Assembly: GCF_937616625.2 (NCBI RefSeq)
Contig: NC_065576.1
Span: forward strand, 36,544,628-36,608,627
Length of the DNA stretch: 64,000 nucleotides
Direction: 5' to 3'
From: Mercurialis annua
Taxonomy: Eukaryota; Streptophyta; Magnoliopsida; Malpighiales; Euphorbiaceae
Shown: positions 52,530 through 63,781 of the stretch, piece after piece
How positions within the stretch are numbered: the stretch's first letter is position 1
Layout: every line of letters begins with the position of its first letter
The notes under the pieces: generated by a model
Seen by the model: the letters and a program-made list of their open reading frames with translations, nothing else
Database searches by the model: none
What the model was told of the DNA's origin: nothing
Made by a program: the position numbers and the translations under genes

Positions 52530-55035
52530 AAGATACACGGATATTGGATACCAGTGTCACTGATCATATAATATGCAAAGAAGAGTTTTTCAAACGTTCA
52601 TAGTAAGTCAATAATGTTCATGTTAAAGTACCAACTGGTCAACTTATTCTAATAACTCAAATAGGATCTATTCAGTTAACTGCTGACTTAATCTTTCAAA
52701 ATGTGCTCTATGTTCCAACCTTCAACTTTAAATTGAAAGCTAGTAAATTGACTGATGATAAGAAACTATGTTTAATCCTTTACAATGATTCATGTTTTAT
52801 TCAGGACATGAGTACTTGGAGGATGATTGGATTAGTTGAGAAAACGACAGGCCTTTATTTCCTCACAACTTATCCTAAAGATGTAGTTCTGTCATTTTAA
52901 ATTTTGAAACAAATGTTCTCATGGATATCTGGCATCACAGATTAGGGCATTTAGCCAATGATAAAATAAAACCTCTATAGAAGATAGATTCTTCTATAAA
53001 ATTTTATGTACATAGTGTTTGTGATACTTGTCATTTTTCCAAACAAAGGAAATTGCCATTCCCTGTTAGCATTTCTGTCACATAAAATATCTTTGATACG
53101 ATTCATGTTGATATTTGAGGTCTTGTATCAACCCCTTCTCTTAATGGAAACAGATATTACTTGACAATTGTTGATGACCATTCTAGGTATACTTGGCCGT
53201 TTTTAATGAAGTACAAATCTGAAGCAAGAATTTATTTGTAGCAGTTTGTTACTTTTGCTAAAACTCAGTTTTCAAAAATCATCAAAGTCAGAAGATCAGA
53301 TAATGGAAATGAGTTTGCTTATTCAAAATATTATCAGCATGAGGGCATTATTCATCAAACCAGTTGTGTATATACCCCATAACAAAACATCATTGTGACG
53401 GGAAAGCATCATCACATTCTCAATGTTTTTAGAGCCATCAGGTTTCAATCCCTTTTGCCTTTACATTTTTGGAGTTATTGTGTTAAACATATTTTTTACT
53501 TAATCAACAGGACTCCGTCGCCTGTTATTACATATTATACTCCTTTTGAGATGTTATATATCATAACCCACCTATCTTAAGTTATCTCAAGATTTTTGGC
53601 TGCTTGGCATTTGCTGGTACTATAGTTGGGCATCGTAGTATATTTGATACAAGAGCACTTAAATGTATCTTTTTAGGCTATCATGTAGATACAAAAGGAT
53701 TTATTCTATATAGTCTTGCTACTAAGAAGATATTGGTTTTTAGAAATGTGCAATTCTATGAGCATGTTTTTCCTTACTCTCAAAATCCTAATTCTTCTTT
53801 ACATCCTCATAATTTTCTCGAAATGGATTGTACTTCTTCTTTTTCAAAACCTTCCTCTTCTTCTGAAACCATACAATCCATTATTTTTTCATCTTCCCCG
53901 TGGCCTTCTTCATTACCAGTTCCACTATCTCCACCACAATTGTTTACAAAATAAGACATTCCTCCCCTGAGAAGATCTACCAATCATCTCAGTTACCATC
54001 TCATTTACAAGACTACCACTGCATTCTTCCCTCTTCTCTTACTAAAACTATACCACACCTCATTCCATTTCCATAGTTCTTTTTTATGACAGATTGTCTC
54101 ATGCATATAAATCTTTTGCTTTCAATATTAATGTTGTCATAAAACCAAAGACTTATAATGTTTCTAATAAGTCACAATGCTGGAGAGATGCTATGAAAGT
54201 TGAATTACTTGCTCTTGGTCAAAATAATACCTGAATATTGGTAGATTTACCAGCAGGCAAACATCATATAGGGTGTAAGTGAGTTTATAAAGTTGAGTAT
54301 AACTCAACTGCGAAAATAGAGAGATATAAAGCCAGACTAGTGACTAAAGGGTATACTCAACATAAAAGGCTTGAATATTTTGATACATACTCTCCAATAG
54401 CTAAAATGATCACTATCAAGACTCTGATTGCTTTAGCAACTAGTCAAAAGCGACATCTTCATCAACTTGACATCAACAGTGCATTTTTGCATGGAGAATT
54501 AACATGAGATGTTTATATGCAGCTACCTCTTGGCTTTGAATGTTCATTTTCATCCAAAGTCTGTAAGCTCCAAAAATCTTTATATGGGCTTAAACAAGGC
54601 AGTAGACAATGGAATACCAAATTAACTAGAGCACTTCTTTTCAGAGGGTTTGTTGCTGCATAATCTGATCTTCCCTATTTACTAAGCCTTCAGGTTCCAC
54701 TTTTATTGCTCTCGTCATCGATGTTGATGATGTTATTCTTGCAAGAAATTCTCTTACTAAAATACAATATATTAAAAGGTTCCTTCATGACGAGTTCAGC
54801 ATCAAAGACTTATGTCTTTTGAAGTATTTTCTGGGAATAGAGATTGCTAGATCTTCTGCAGGCACAAATTTGTCTCAAAGAAAATATACTATGGATTTAC
54901 TAAGTTCTTTTGATTTTCTAGATTCCAAACCAGTTCCAACTCCCATGCTTAACTCAAAGAAGTTAGTTAAAGATCCCGATGATTTGCTTCATGACAATTC
55001 AGCATACAAAATCTTAGTTGGTAAACTCTTATACT
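52530..55035 (+). pseudogene. copia pol, left part: protease, integrase, reverse transcriptase
   Basis: Protease is marked by ILDTSVTDHI at about 52538, where the Asp-Thr-Gly active site has become DTS. Integrase (about 52920-53800) keeps the zinc-binding HHRLGHL...CDTC and the second Asp in RRSDNGNEF. The usual catalytic Glu region reads VTGKHHH, so the Glu is lost. RT (about 54190-55035) has YKARLVTKGYTQ, QLDINSAFLHGEL, LYGLKQGS and an altered active site DVDD in place of YVDD. Several in-frame stops occur. The frame breaks off at GKLLYL where family C inserted. Confidence 0.85.
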
Positions 55036-55706
55036 TGTCACGACCCGAAATCTCGAGCCGTGACCGGCGCTAGGGAACGGGAGTGGTTGCTCCGGAACCC
55101 GTAGCAAGCCTAAAAACGAGTAAATTTTTTTTTTTCGCAATATAAAATATAATATAAATAAAACGATCCTTCATAAAACATTTTCATAAACTTGAAATAT
55201 TTACAATACTTGTAACATCGTCCGAAGCGATGTACGATAAGCAAGGGTCTTATCATGCGATGTCACACATCAAGCATAGCCCGGTTTGCAAAATATAGTA
55301 AACGGTTAAAAGCGCAGTTTAAAACTTTATTTACATATCAGAGTTGGATAAAACATTAAAATCGTTCAGCAAAGCCATATTCATAACTAGGACTTGACAT
55401 CTACTGCAGCACTATCGATCGACGTCTTCTTATTTACATACTTCCAAAATACGGACTTCTGAACAAGGATAGAAGTCCGTCACGTCAAAACATTTTACCT
55501 GAAAGGAAAGGCTATTTGGGGGTCAGTCAACGCTGAGTGAGTTTATAGTTTACAAATGAGTATTATTTAAAACAAAACAATGCTATAAACATTTATTCAT
55601 ATGCATCCAAACATAAATTCCGAATGAAACCCTACACCCAAATAAATCATTCATATTCGAGAATCATTGTAACCATAGTATATAACATCACATCATTTGA
55701 TCCTTA

Positions 55707-55888
55707 GTGGTACGGTCCCGAGATAGTTCGACCGAGTTACCGTTACCACGTGGCATAGTCCCGAGATAGTTCGACCGAGTTACTTATGCCACTACTTAAT
55801 CCCAAGGTGTGAGTCCCGAGATAGTTCGACCGAGTTACTCACTAGATACGGGTCCCGAGATAATTCGACCGAGTTACTCACGTATCTA
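55707..55888 (-). repeat. hairpin array with constant loops, family C 3' LTR
   Basis: Four hairpins have a loop that on the plus strand reads GTCCCGAGATAGTTCGACCG plus AGTTAC, the reverse complement of the family A loop. Stems differ but self-pair: GTGGTA/TACCAC (55707-55749), TGGCATA/TATGCCA (55751-55791), GTGAGT/ACTCAC (55809-55842) and TAGATACG/CGTATCTA (55843-55888). The array is repeated in the other LTR. Confidence 0.85.
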
Positions 55889-56683
55889 TCAAAAACATAA
55901 TCCTCCTTCCGATTTCACATTTAACATTTCTAATTATAAAGCGCTCAGATCAAAACTGGTGATCACACAGTTCCTATTGCCGCCCAATAGGAAAGCTTGT
56001 TCCATCGGACTTACATTGGTTTCAAAACAATGATGCATGTCATTTATAATAAACATTCTAATAATAAAACAATGCTATGCAATTTATATAAAAGTTTTGC
56101 ATTTAAAGGTAATGCACAGTTAATACGTCAAATGTAAACATATATAAACTCACCGCTTGCTACTCCTAAAACCTCGATCGATTAACTGCCGTCTAGTTTA
56201 AGGTGCTCCTTGTCCGTTAGTTGCGTTCCTTGCCGGATCTAGATAAGATGTAAATTAACTTAAATAAGATTCTAACCCGATATACCTATAGACTTTAGGT
56301 AAAACGCAACTTAATTTTCTATAATTAAATCACGTCTAATCTTGACGTAAAACTAACTAAACAAAACCTTTTAAGATCTAATAATGATTCTTAATTGTTT
56401 CCATTGAACTTTAGTTCAACTTCTAATCCCAAAATTATACAATCCTAAATCCACATTTTTTAACCAATCTTAAATATCATTTTAACTAACTAATAACTAA
56501 TCTTAACTTAATCTAAAAATATGTATTCATATAATTTTTCCATTTCCTAAACACTTCTATAAGTCATTTTCTATTAACATTGTTTATTGCTAATAACCCG
56601 TCAAACTTTCGTTTAATCGCACCAATCAAAACTACACGAACGAGGGCCGATATACGTCAAAGTTCACCTCTCCCCCGACGTCC

Positions 56684-56843
56684 GAGGGCTGCAATTGCAG
56701 CCCTCAAAGGCTGCCGCAGCTCTGCTCTTTAAGAGCAGAGCTGCTGCCCTGCGGCAGAATTCTGCCGAGGCAGAATTCTGCCCGTAGGGGCTGCTCTTGG
56801 TGAGCAGCCTTTGCTGCTCACCGGAGCTACCTCCGGTCGCCGG
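56684..56843. repeat. GC-rich palindrome cluster, family C 3' LTR
   Basis: Consecutive palindromes occur in a GC-rich island: 56684-56705 (arms GAGGGCTGCAA), 56716-56744 (14-bp arms GCAGCTCTGCTCTT), and two copies of GGCAGAATTCTGCC (56753-56766 and 56769-56782). Two overlapping hairpins compete for the same strand: GGCTGCTC/GAGCAGCC (56789-56809) and GGTGAGCAGC/GCTGCTCACC (56799-56822). The island is conserved in the other LTR at 62112-62271. Confidence 0.9.
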
Positions 56844-57712
56844 AAACCCGTCTCGTCGAGCACCTAAGATCAGCCATCACCCTAGCCATTTTATTTCTCA
56901 AATTTAGCTCAAAATCAACTCTCAAACTCACTAAAACTCACAACAAACACCAATTATCATAGCTGAATTCTAATCATTAAAATTACCAAAACCTAACATA
57001 TAACTAATCCACAATTCACCAATATTAACCAACTAACTATCAAATTAATGAGTTTAAAGTAGTTACCTTTGATTTTCAATTGATTTTTCCTTCAAAATCC
57101 CTTAGCTTGAGGTTGATTAATGGTGATGATGGAGGAAGGGGGTGGGTTCGGCAATGAGAGCTTGGTGAGGATGAGAGTTTAGTCTTTTATGGCTTATGGT
57201 GGAAGATAAGGAAAATATGAGATTATGATTAATAGCTAATGGGTTTAGTTAGTGGGCTTTGGGTAAATGGGCTTAACAATAGAAATAGGCTTTAATTAGT
57301 CTTAGGTCCTCTCTTTTTTTTTAACTTAAATTATATTTTATTTCACTTCCGTAAACGTCGTCATGCTAAACCCGAATCGTTTCTCAAACTTAATAAATTT
57401 TCGTAGTAATTTTATTTGTATCTTTTATTTGGGCACTTAATTTATTAGTTACGACTAATTTCTTATTTATTTATAATCCCACTAATAAATGTTCTCGAAA
57501 AATAAAATTTTAGCTTAGACTTTATATTATTGATTTCTTAACTTTTCTAAGACCCGACAAAATTCTAAAGTCTAATCTCTTTTCCGTCCTTCTTACTTGA
57601 ATTTTTAAACTCCAAATATTTCCGGTACGAACTATTCCTTAAAAATCTTACGGGTTATTACATTCACCCCTCCTTATAATAAATTCGTCCTCGAATTTAA
57701 AATCTTAATCAT

Positions 57713-59156
57713 CTATCTATTAAACAAAACTAACTTATCCATAGAAGTTATAAAAGATACCTTGATATCATAATCTTGAGCCTCTAATGTATTCAAAGCA
57801 AAAACCCTAGGCTGACTCCCACTAGCATGTGAAGTTTGACCATATCCAGATGCTGCCTGATTGGCAGTTCTCTGCTGATTGTAGAATGGTTGCACAACTG
57901 TGGTCATCGAACCTTGGGGTCCTCGTCCCGGACAATCTCTAGCAAAGTGACCCTGTTGGCCACAATTAAAGCACGCTCCTGAGACAAGATGGCATATTCC
58001 ATAATGTCTCTTATTACAGGTTTGACAAACAGGAGGTTCAACTTCTGCACCACTTGCTATTCTCGCACCAAATCCTTTTTCAGAAGTATTAGCTTGTGAA
58101 TCATATCTACCTCTCTTACGACCTCGTACTTGATGTTGTTCTAAATAATTCTCCGTATAAGCTTTGATTGGATCACTAAACTCATCACTAACATTTTCAC
58201 TTTCTTCTTGTCCCAACAAAGATGAATCTACAATTGTTCCAAATTGGATTAAAGAAGTCTCAATCTGACGAGCGTTATCTATAAGTTGAATCAAATCCAC
58301 GTTCACCTTAGACATCAAACTGACAAACTCGGCTCCTAAGCCCTTCACGAACCTTGTATTAATTCTTACCGGATCCACCATCAAATCCGGTGCGAACCTA
58401 CTTAACCGAGTAAAGTCAGTCACATACTCCTGTACTGATCTATTTCCTTTGTTCAGATTCAATAATTGATCACGATGTAATTTTGTCACTGAATACGGAA
58501 GGAAAAACTCCCTAAAACGATTGACAAATTCAGTCCATGTCATCTGACCCATAGTTGGCTGAATCAGTCGTTGAAACCAATCCTTCGCTGGTCCTTTCAG
58601 TGACATCTCTATCAAAATGATAGACTGCCTCTCATTAGCTTGGAGGCCTAGCGTTGCGCTCTACTTCTTCCAAAAAATCCAAAGCATCGCCTGAACCATC
58701 AAACTCAGTTGGCTTCAGGCGCATGTAGGCCAAAACTATATCCCGATCCGCATAAGCATCTAAACGTTGTTGCTGTTGTAGCAACTGTTCCCGATACATA
58801 TTTGTCACCTCAGCCTGGTTGGTCTGCATAGCTGCCACACCAGCCAAAAACTGATCCAAGTTAAAGCCTGTGGGATTCGCTTGTTGAGGCATTCCTGGTG
58901 CCTGCACTGGTACTTGTACATTGGCAGCTTGGCCTCTGCCTCTGCCTCTACCGCGACCTCTTCCACGGCCTCTACCTCTCCCGACTACCCTAACCGGTTC
59001 TTGCTGTCCTCCCTGGACAGAAGACTCATCTTGAGCCTCCTCGACTTCTTCCTGTGCCACACGTGGTGCTTCTTCTTGTTGTGCGGCAATACGAGTCCTA
59101 TGTTGTCTTTGATCAGCCATCTGATCAAGGTAAACCATACTACGATCAACAATCAC
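57713..59156 (-). pseudogene. Ty3/gypsy gag with one frameshift
   Basis: The N-terminal frame (59156-58635; likely start MADQRQHR at 59120) has a Glu/Gln-rich region, a long Gly-Arg tract (VGRGRGRGRG..., about residues 57-74), a Gln-rich linker and AYMRLKPTEFDGSGDALDF. A one-base shift at about 58640-58660 moves to the second frame (to 57713). That frame has MSLKGPAKDWFQRL, FREFFLPYS, QEYVTDFTRLSRFAPDL, a CQTCNKRHYGIC segment and the zinc knuckle CFNCGQQGHFARDC (CX2CX4HX4C). It ends shortly after RVFALNTLEAQD, where protease would start in an autonomous element, so pol is deleted at about 57770. The rest of gag is well kept, so the shift is recent, programmed or a sequencing error. Gag forms the cytoplasmic virus-like particle. 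Confidence 0.88.
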
Positions 59157-60471
59157 ACGATAACCTTTACTAACTTTAATCTACTTCTAAGCATAGGTTG
59201 GCCCCATAGGTAAATGCATCTAATTGTACTATATCGTTCATACACCTTGGTGTCGTTGTTTTCAATCATATACTTTGATATTGTCATCTTCGATCATCGT
59301 TGCACCTCTTATTCTCAAGGCGACTCACTCTTTTCATACGATTGTTACCTTCACGGGTTATACTTTTGATAGGAGAAACCTATGTTCACTATCGAATCCT
59401 ATCTATACGATCATTATTTTCGTTATTGCTCTTTGTTATAGTTTTGGTATTGGTGTCACAGAAATTTCCATCTGGTTTCCTTACGTTTCAAATCCATTTG
59501 AATTTGCCCGTCGGCACTATCAAATATTTTCTTTCCAATTAAATACAATTTCAATCATATCATTAGTATAATTGCGCATCAGAGTGATGACACCTCTCAT
59601 AACTAAAGAGTTGCTATTTTAAATCTTTTAATTGATCGTATCAGCGAATGTATGATGCAGAGTTTATATTTTGTAAAATTATGGTTTTATATCAAAATAT
59701 TTATACATATATGCTGATACGACAATATGTTTTCAATCATGTCTTTCATGCTTCCTATGGCTTACTATATGCTGGGTCTGCGCACAATTATACTTTCTAA
59801 AGAAATCTCAAAGCTTTATTTCTTTTATAAACACCATAAGTCAACTCAGATCGGAACTTCTGTGACATTTTAGCTTTTCTTTATTATGGCTTTTTATCAA
59901 TCTTATTGATGTATTTTATTCTTGTTTTCTATCTTCCTATCATACACTATCAAGCTACGTTCATGACATAACTTAGATTATTCGTGCATATTTGACATTT
60001 TGTAGAGTATGTCGAACTCTTTTAATGCGTATTTGATGTGTATTTTCTATGTTTTGTTTTCCTTTCTAAAGAATACCTCAAGTTATGCATCTAGGTTCTC
60101 AATTTTTTTTCCTAGTGCATTATCTATTTGATAACAATCGATCTCTCACAAATCCTTCTCAGTATACATATCGTTCATGCATACATTAGCGCAAATAAAG
60201 CACGAACTCTTATCGTATACACTTATTCCGCAAAGAATAAACAATCTTCCACATTTTAGTCGATCCTATAGACTCGCATCCTATCAGGGAGAGTTAGAAG
60301 TTTTGATAAACAAAAGAGGACTTATCGATAACATGACTCGAATCCTATAGCTGCAGTAGTTCCTAGCTTAACCTAGTGACACCGTCAATCCTAGGTACAA
60401 ACAACCTCAAATATATATAAGCAATGGTCTATGAATATAAACATTGCTCTGATACCAACTTTGTCACGACC
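59157..60471 (-). other. family C leader between PBS and gag
   Basis: The non-coding leader is 1.3 kb. The PBS lies just inside 60471. A block at 60323-60396 (minus: CACTAGGTTAAGCTA then GAACTACTGC) is shared with family A and partly with B. The structured module is at 59567-59792, about 410 nt before gag. Short plus-strand frames run against the element and are not genes. Confidence 0.75.
59567..59792 (-). other. covarying structured module, family C copy
   Basis: On the minus strand the 226-nt module opens TATAATTGTGCGCAGA (59792-59777) and closes TCTGATGCGCAATTATA (59583-59567), a long stem. Just inside are GCAACTCTTTAGTTATGAGA and GTGTCATCACT, equivalent to the family A hairpin, with AGT-ATGA facing TCAT-ACT. 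It lies in the leader upstream of gag. Confidence 0.75.
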
Positions 60472-63091
60472 TGAAATCTCGAGCCGTGACCGGCGCTAGG
60501 GAACGGGAGTGGTTGCTCCGGAACCCGTAGCATGCCTAAAAACGAGTAAAATTTTTTTTTTCGCAACATAAAATATAATATAAATAAAACGATCCTTCAT
60601 AAAACATTTTCATAAACTTGAAATATTTACAATACTTGTAACATCGTCCGAAGCGATGTACGATAAGCCAGGGTCTTATCATGCGATGTCACACATCAAG
60701 CATAGCCCGGTTTGCAAAATATAGTAAACGGTTAAAAGCGCAGTTTAAAACTTTATTTACATATCAGAGTTGGATAAAACATTAAAACCGTTCAGCAAAG
60801 CCATATTCATAACTAGGACTTGACATCTACTGCAGCACTATCGATCGACGTCTTCTTATTTACATACTTCCAAAATACGGACTTCTGAACGAGGATAGAA
60901 GTCCGTCACGTCAAAACATTTTACCTGAAAGGAAAGGCTATTTGGGGGTCAGTCAACGCTGAGTGAGTTTATAGTTTACAAATGAGTATTATTTAAAACA
61001 AAACAATGTTATAAACATTTATTCATATGCATCCAAACATAAATTCCGAATGAAACCCTACACCCAAATAAATCATTCATATTCGAGAATCATTGTAACC
61101 ATAGTATATAACATCACATCATTTGATCCTTAGTGGTACGGTCCCGAGATAGTTCGACCGAGTTACCGTTACCACGTGGCATAGTCCCGAGATAGTTCGA
61201 CCGAGTTACTTATGCCACTACTTAATCCCAAGGTGTGAGTCCCGAGATAGTTCGACCGAGTTACTCACTAGATACGGGTCCCGAGATAATTCGACCGAGT
61301 TACTCACGTATCTATCAAAAACATAATCCTCCTTCCGATTTCACATTTAACATTTCTAATTATAAAGCGCTCAGATCAAAACTGGTGATCACACAGTTCC
61401 TATTGCCGCCCAATAGGAAAGCTTGTTCCATCGGACTTACATTGGTTTCAAAACAATGATGCATGTCATTTATAATAAACATTCTAATAATAAAACAATG
61501 CTATGCAATTTATATAAAAGTTTTGCATTTAAAGGTAATGCACAGTTAATACGTCAAATGTAAACATATATAAACTCACCGCTTGCTACTCCTAAAACCT
61601 CGATCGATTAACTGCCGTCTAGTTTAAGGTGCTCCTTGTCCGTTAGTTGCGTTCCTTGCCGGATCTAGATAAGATGTAAATTAACTTAAATAAGATTCTA
61701 ACCCGATATACCTATAGACTTTAGGTAAAACGCAACTTAATTTTCTATAATTAAATCACGTCTAATCTTGACGTAAAACTAACTAACCAAAACCTTTTAA
61801 GATCTAATAATGATTCTTAATTGTTTCCATTGAACTTTAGTTCAACTTCTAATCCCAAAATTATACAATCCTAAATCCACATTTTTTAACCAATCTTAAA
61901 TATCATTTTAACTAACTAATAACTAATCTTAACTTAATCTAAAAATATGTATTCATATAATTTTTTTCCATTTCCTAAACACTTCTATAAGTCATTTTCT
62001 ATTAACATTGTTTATTGCTAATAACCCGTCAAACTTTCGTTTAATCGCACCAATCAAAACTACACGAACGAGGGCCGATATACGTCAAAGTTCACCTCTC
62101 CCCCGACGTCCGAGGGCTGCAATTGCAGCCCTCAAAGGCTGCCGCAGCTCTGCTCTTTAAGAGCAGAGCTGCTGCCCTGCGGCAGAATTCTGCCGAGGCA
62201 GAATTCTGCCCGTAGGGGCTGCTCTTGGTGAGCAGCCTTTGCTGCTCACCGGAGCTACCTCCGGTCGCCGGAAACCCGTCTCGTCGAGCACCTAAGATCA
62301 GCCATCACCCTAGCCATTTTATTTCTCAAATTTAGCTCAAAATCAACTCTCAAACTCACTAAAACTCACAACAAACACCAATTATCATAGCTGAATTCTA
62401 ATCATTAAAATTTCCAAAACCTAACATATAACTAATCCACAATTCACCAATATTAACCAACTAACTATCAAATTAATGAGTTTAAAGTAGTTACCTTTGA
62501 TTTTCAATTGATTTTTCCTTCAAAATCCCTTAGCTTGAGGTTGATTAATGGTGATGATGGAGGAAGGGGGTGGGTTCGGCAATGAGAGCTTGGTGAGGAT
62601 GAGAGTTTAGTCTTTTATGGCTTATGGTGGAAGATAAGGAAAATATGAGATTATGATTAATAGCTAATGGGTTTAGTTAGTGGGCTTTGGGTAAATGGGC
62701 TTAACAATAGAAATAGGCTTTAATTAGTCTTAGGTCCTCTCTTTTTTTTTTAACTTAAATTATATTTTATTTCACTTCCATAAACGTCGTCATGCTAAAC
62801 CCGAATCGTTTCTCAAACTTAATAAATTTTCGTAGTAATTTTATTTGTATCTTTTATTTGGGCACTTAATTTATTAGTTACGACTAATTTCTTATTTATT
62901 TATAATCCCACTAATAAATGTTCTCGAAAAATAAAATTTTAGCTTAGACTTTATATTATTGATTTCTTAACTTTTCTAAGACCCGACAAAATTCTAAAGT
63001 CTAATCTCTTTTCCGTCCTTCTTACTTGAATTTCTAAACTCCAAATATTTCCGGTACGAACTATTCCTTAAAAATCTTACGGGTTATTACA
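60472..63091 (-). repeat. family C 5' LTR
   Basis: This 2,620-bp LTR has its inner end adjoining the PBS. The hairpin array lies at about 61135-61316 and the palindrome cluster at 62112-62271, both intact. Only scattered substitutions and homopolymer differences separate it from the 3' LTR. Confidence 0.92.
62112..62271. repeat. GC-rich palindrome cluster, family C 5' LTR
   Basis: This is the same palindrome series as at 56684-56843, with no difference seen in any arm. Confidence 0.9.
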
Positions 63092-63096
63092 ATACT

Positions 63097-63690
63097 TGTG
63101 TACAACTAGGTCTGAATTCTTATGTTGTCTAGCAACTTTTTCAGTTTCTAGACTGCTCTACCAATGCTCATTTTTTGGCTGCGCCTTGAGTTTTAAGGTA
63201 TCTCAAAGGTGCTCCTGGAAAGGGTTTGTTTTCTCATGTCATTAGTGATTTTAAGCTTAAGGCATTTTCAGATGCAGATTGGGCTACATGTCTAGATTCA
63301 AGAAAGTCTATTTCAGGGTATTGTGTTTTCTTGGGAAATTCTCTCATTTCATAGAGATCCAATTTCTTGGGAAATTCTCTCATTTCATAGAGATCCAAAA
63401 AACAAACAACTATTTCTAGATCTAGCTCTGATGCAGAATATAGAGCTCTTACAGAACTTACTTGTGAAGTTCAATGGATATGCTATCTGCTTACAGACCT
63501 TGGACAGTCTGCTCTTCCAGCTTCTGTTTACAGCGATAGTAACTCAGCAAATCAGTTAGCTCACAATCCAGTTTTCCATGAACGGTTAAAGCACATAGAA
63601 ATTGATTGCCATGTTGTTAGAGAAAGGCTCAATGGTTGTTACATCTCTTGCCAATTGCGTCTTCAGGACAACTTGCTGATTGTTTAACCA
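63097..63690 (+). pseudogene. copia pol, right part: end of RT and RNase H
   Basis: Homology resumes after family C with LRYLKGAPGKGLFSH, then RNase H landmarks SDADWATCLDSRKSISGYC, SSDAEYRAL, YSDSNSANQLAHNPVFHERLKHIEID. A 36-bp tandem duplication lies within it (63327-63398). The frame ends in stops before the purine tract. Confidence 0.85.
63327..63398. repeat. 36-bp tandem duplication in copia RNase H
   Basis: Two identical 36-bp copies, 63327-63362 and 63363-63398, each start TTTCTTGGGAAATTC. The duplication adds 12 codons in frame and is private to this copy. Confidence 0.9.
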
Positions 63691-63781
63691 AAACTCTTCC
63701 CCCTGCTTCCTTTCAAGCTGCAGTTTCCAAGTTGGGCATAGCTAACATATATGCTCCAACTTGAGGGGGGAGGGGGAGTAA

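Larger units (their letters stand above)
55036..57662 (-). repeat. family C 3' LTR
   Basis: This 2,627-bp LTR is TG...CA on both strands and about 99% identical to the 5' LTR by eye. It contains a four-hairpin array (55707-55888) and a GC-rich palindrome cluster (56684-56843). Confidence 0.92.
55036..63091 (-). mobile_element. family C: gag-only Ty3/gypsy element nested in copia
   Basis: This is a complete minus-strand element with LTRs of 2,627 and 2,620 bp, a 2,809-bp internal region, and a perfect TSD atact (55031-55035 and 63092-63096). The PBS on the minus strand is TGGTATCAGAGCA, four bases after the LTR end GTCGTGACA. The purine tract AAGGAGGGG adjoins 57663. It encodes gag but no protease, RT, RNase H or integrase, so it fits the plant TR-GAG class that relies on proteins from an autonomous relative. 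Gag motifs and end sequences suggest a Tekay/Del-like chromovirus ancestry; that is inference. Confidence 0.92.

Noticed and set aside
55809..56033. Plus-strand frames (MSPEIVRPSYS...) in family C LTRs
   Set aside because: They are translations of the hairpin array, identical in both LTRs, and antisense to the element.
59224..59571. 115-codon plus-strand frame upstream of gag in family C
   Set aside because: It is antisense to the element, overlaps the leader and carries no recognisable domain.
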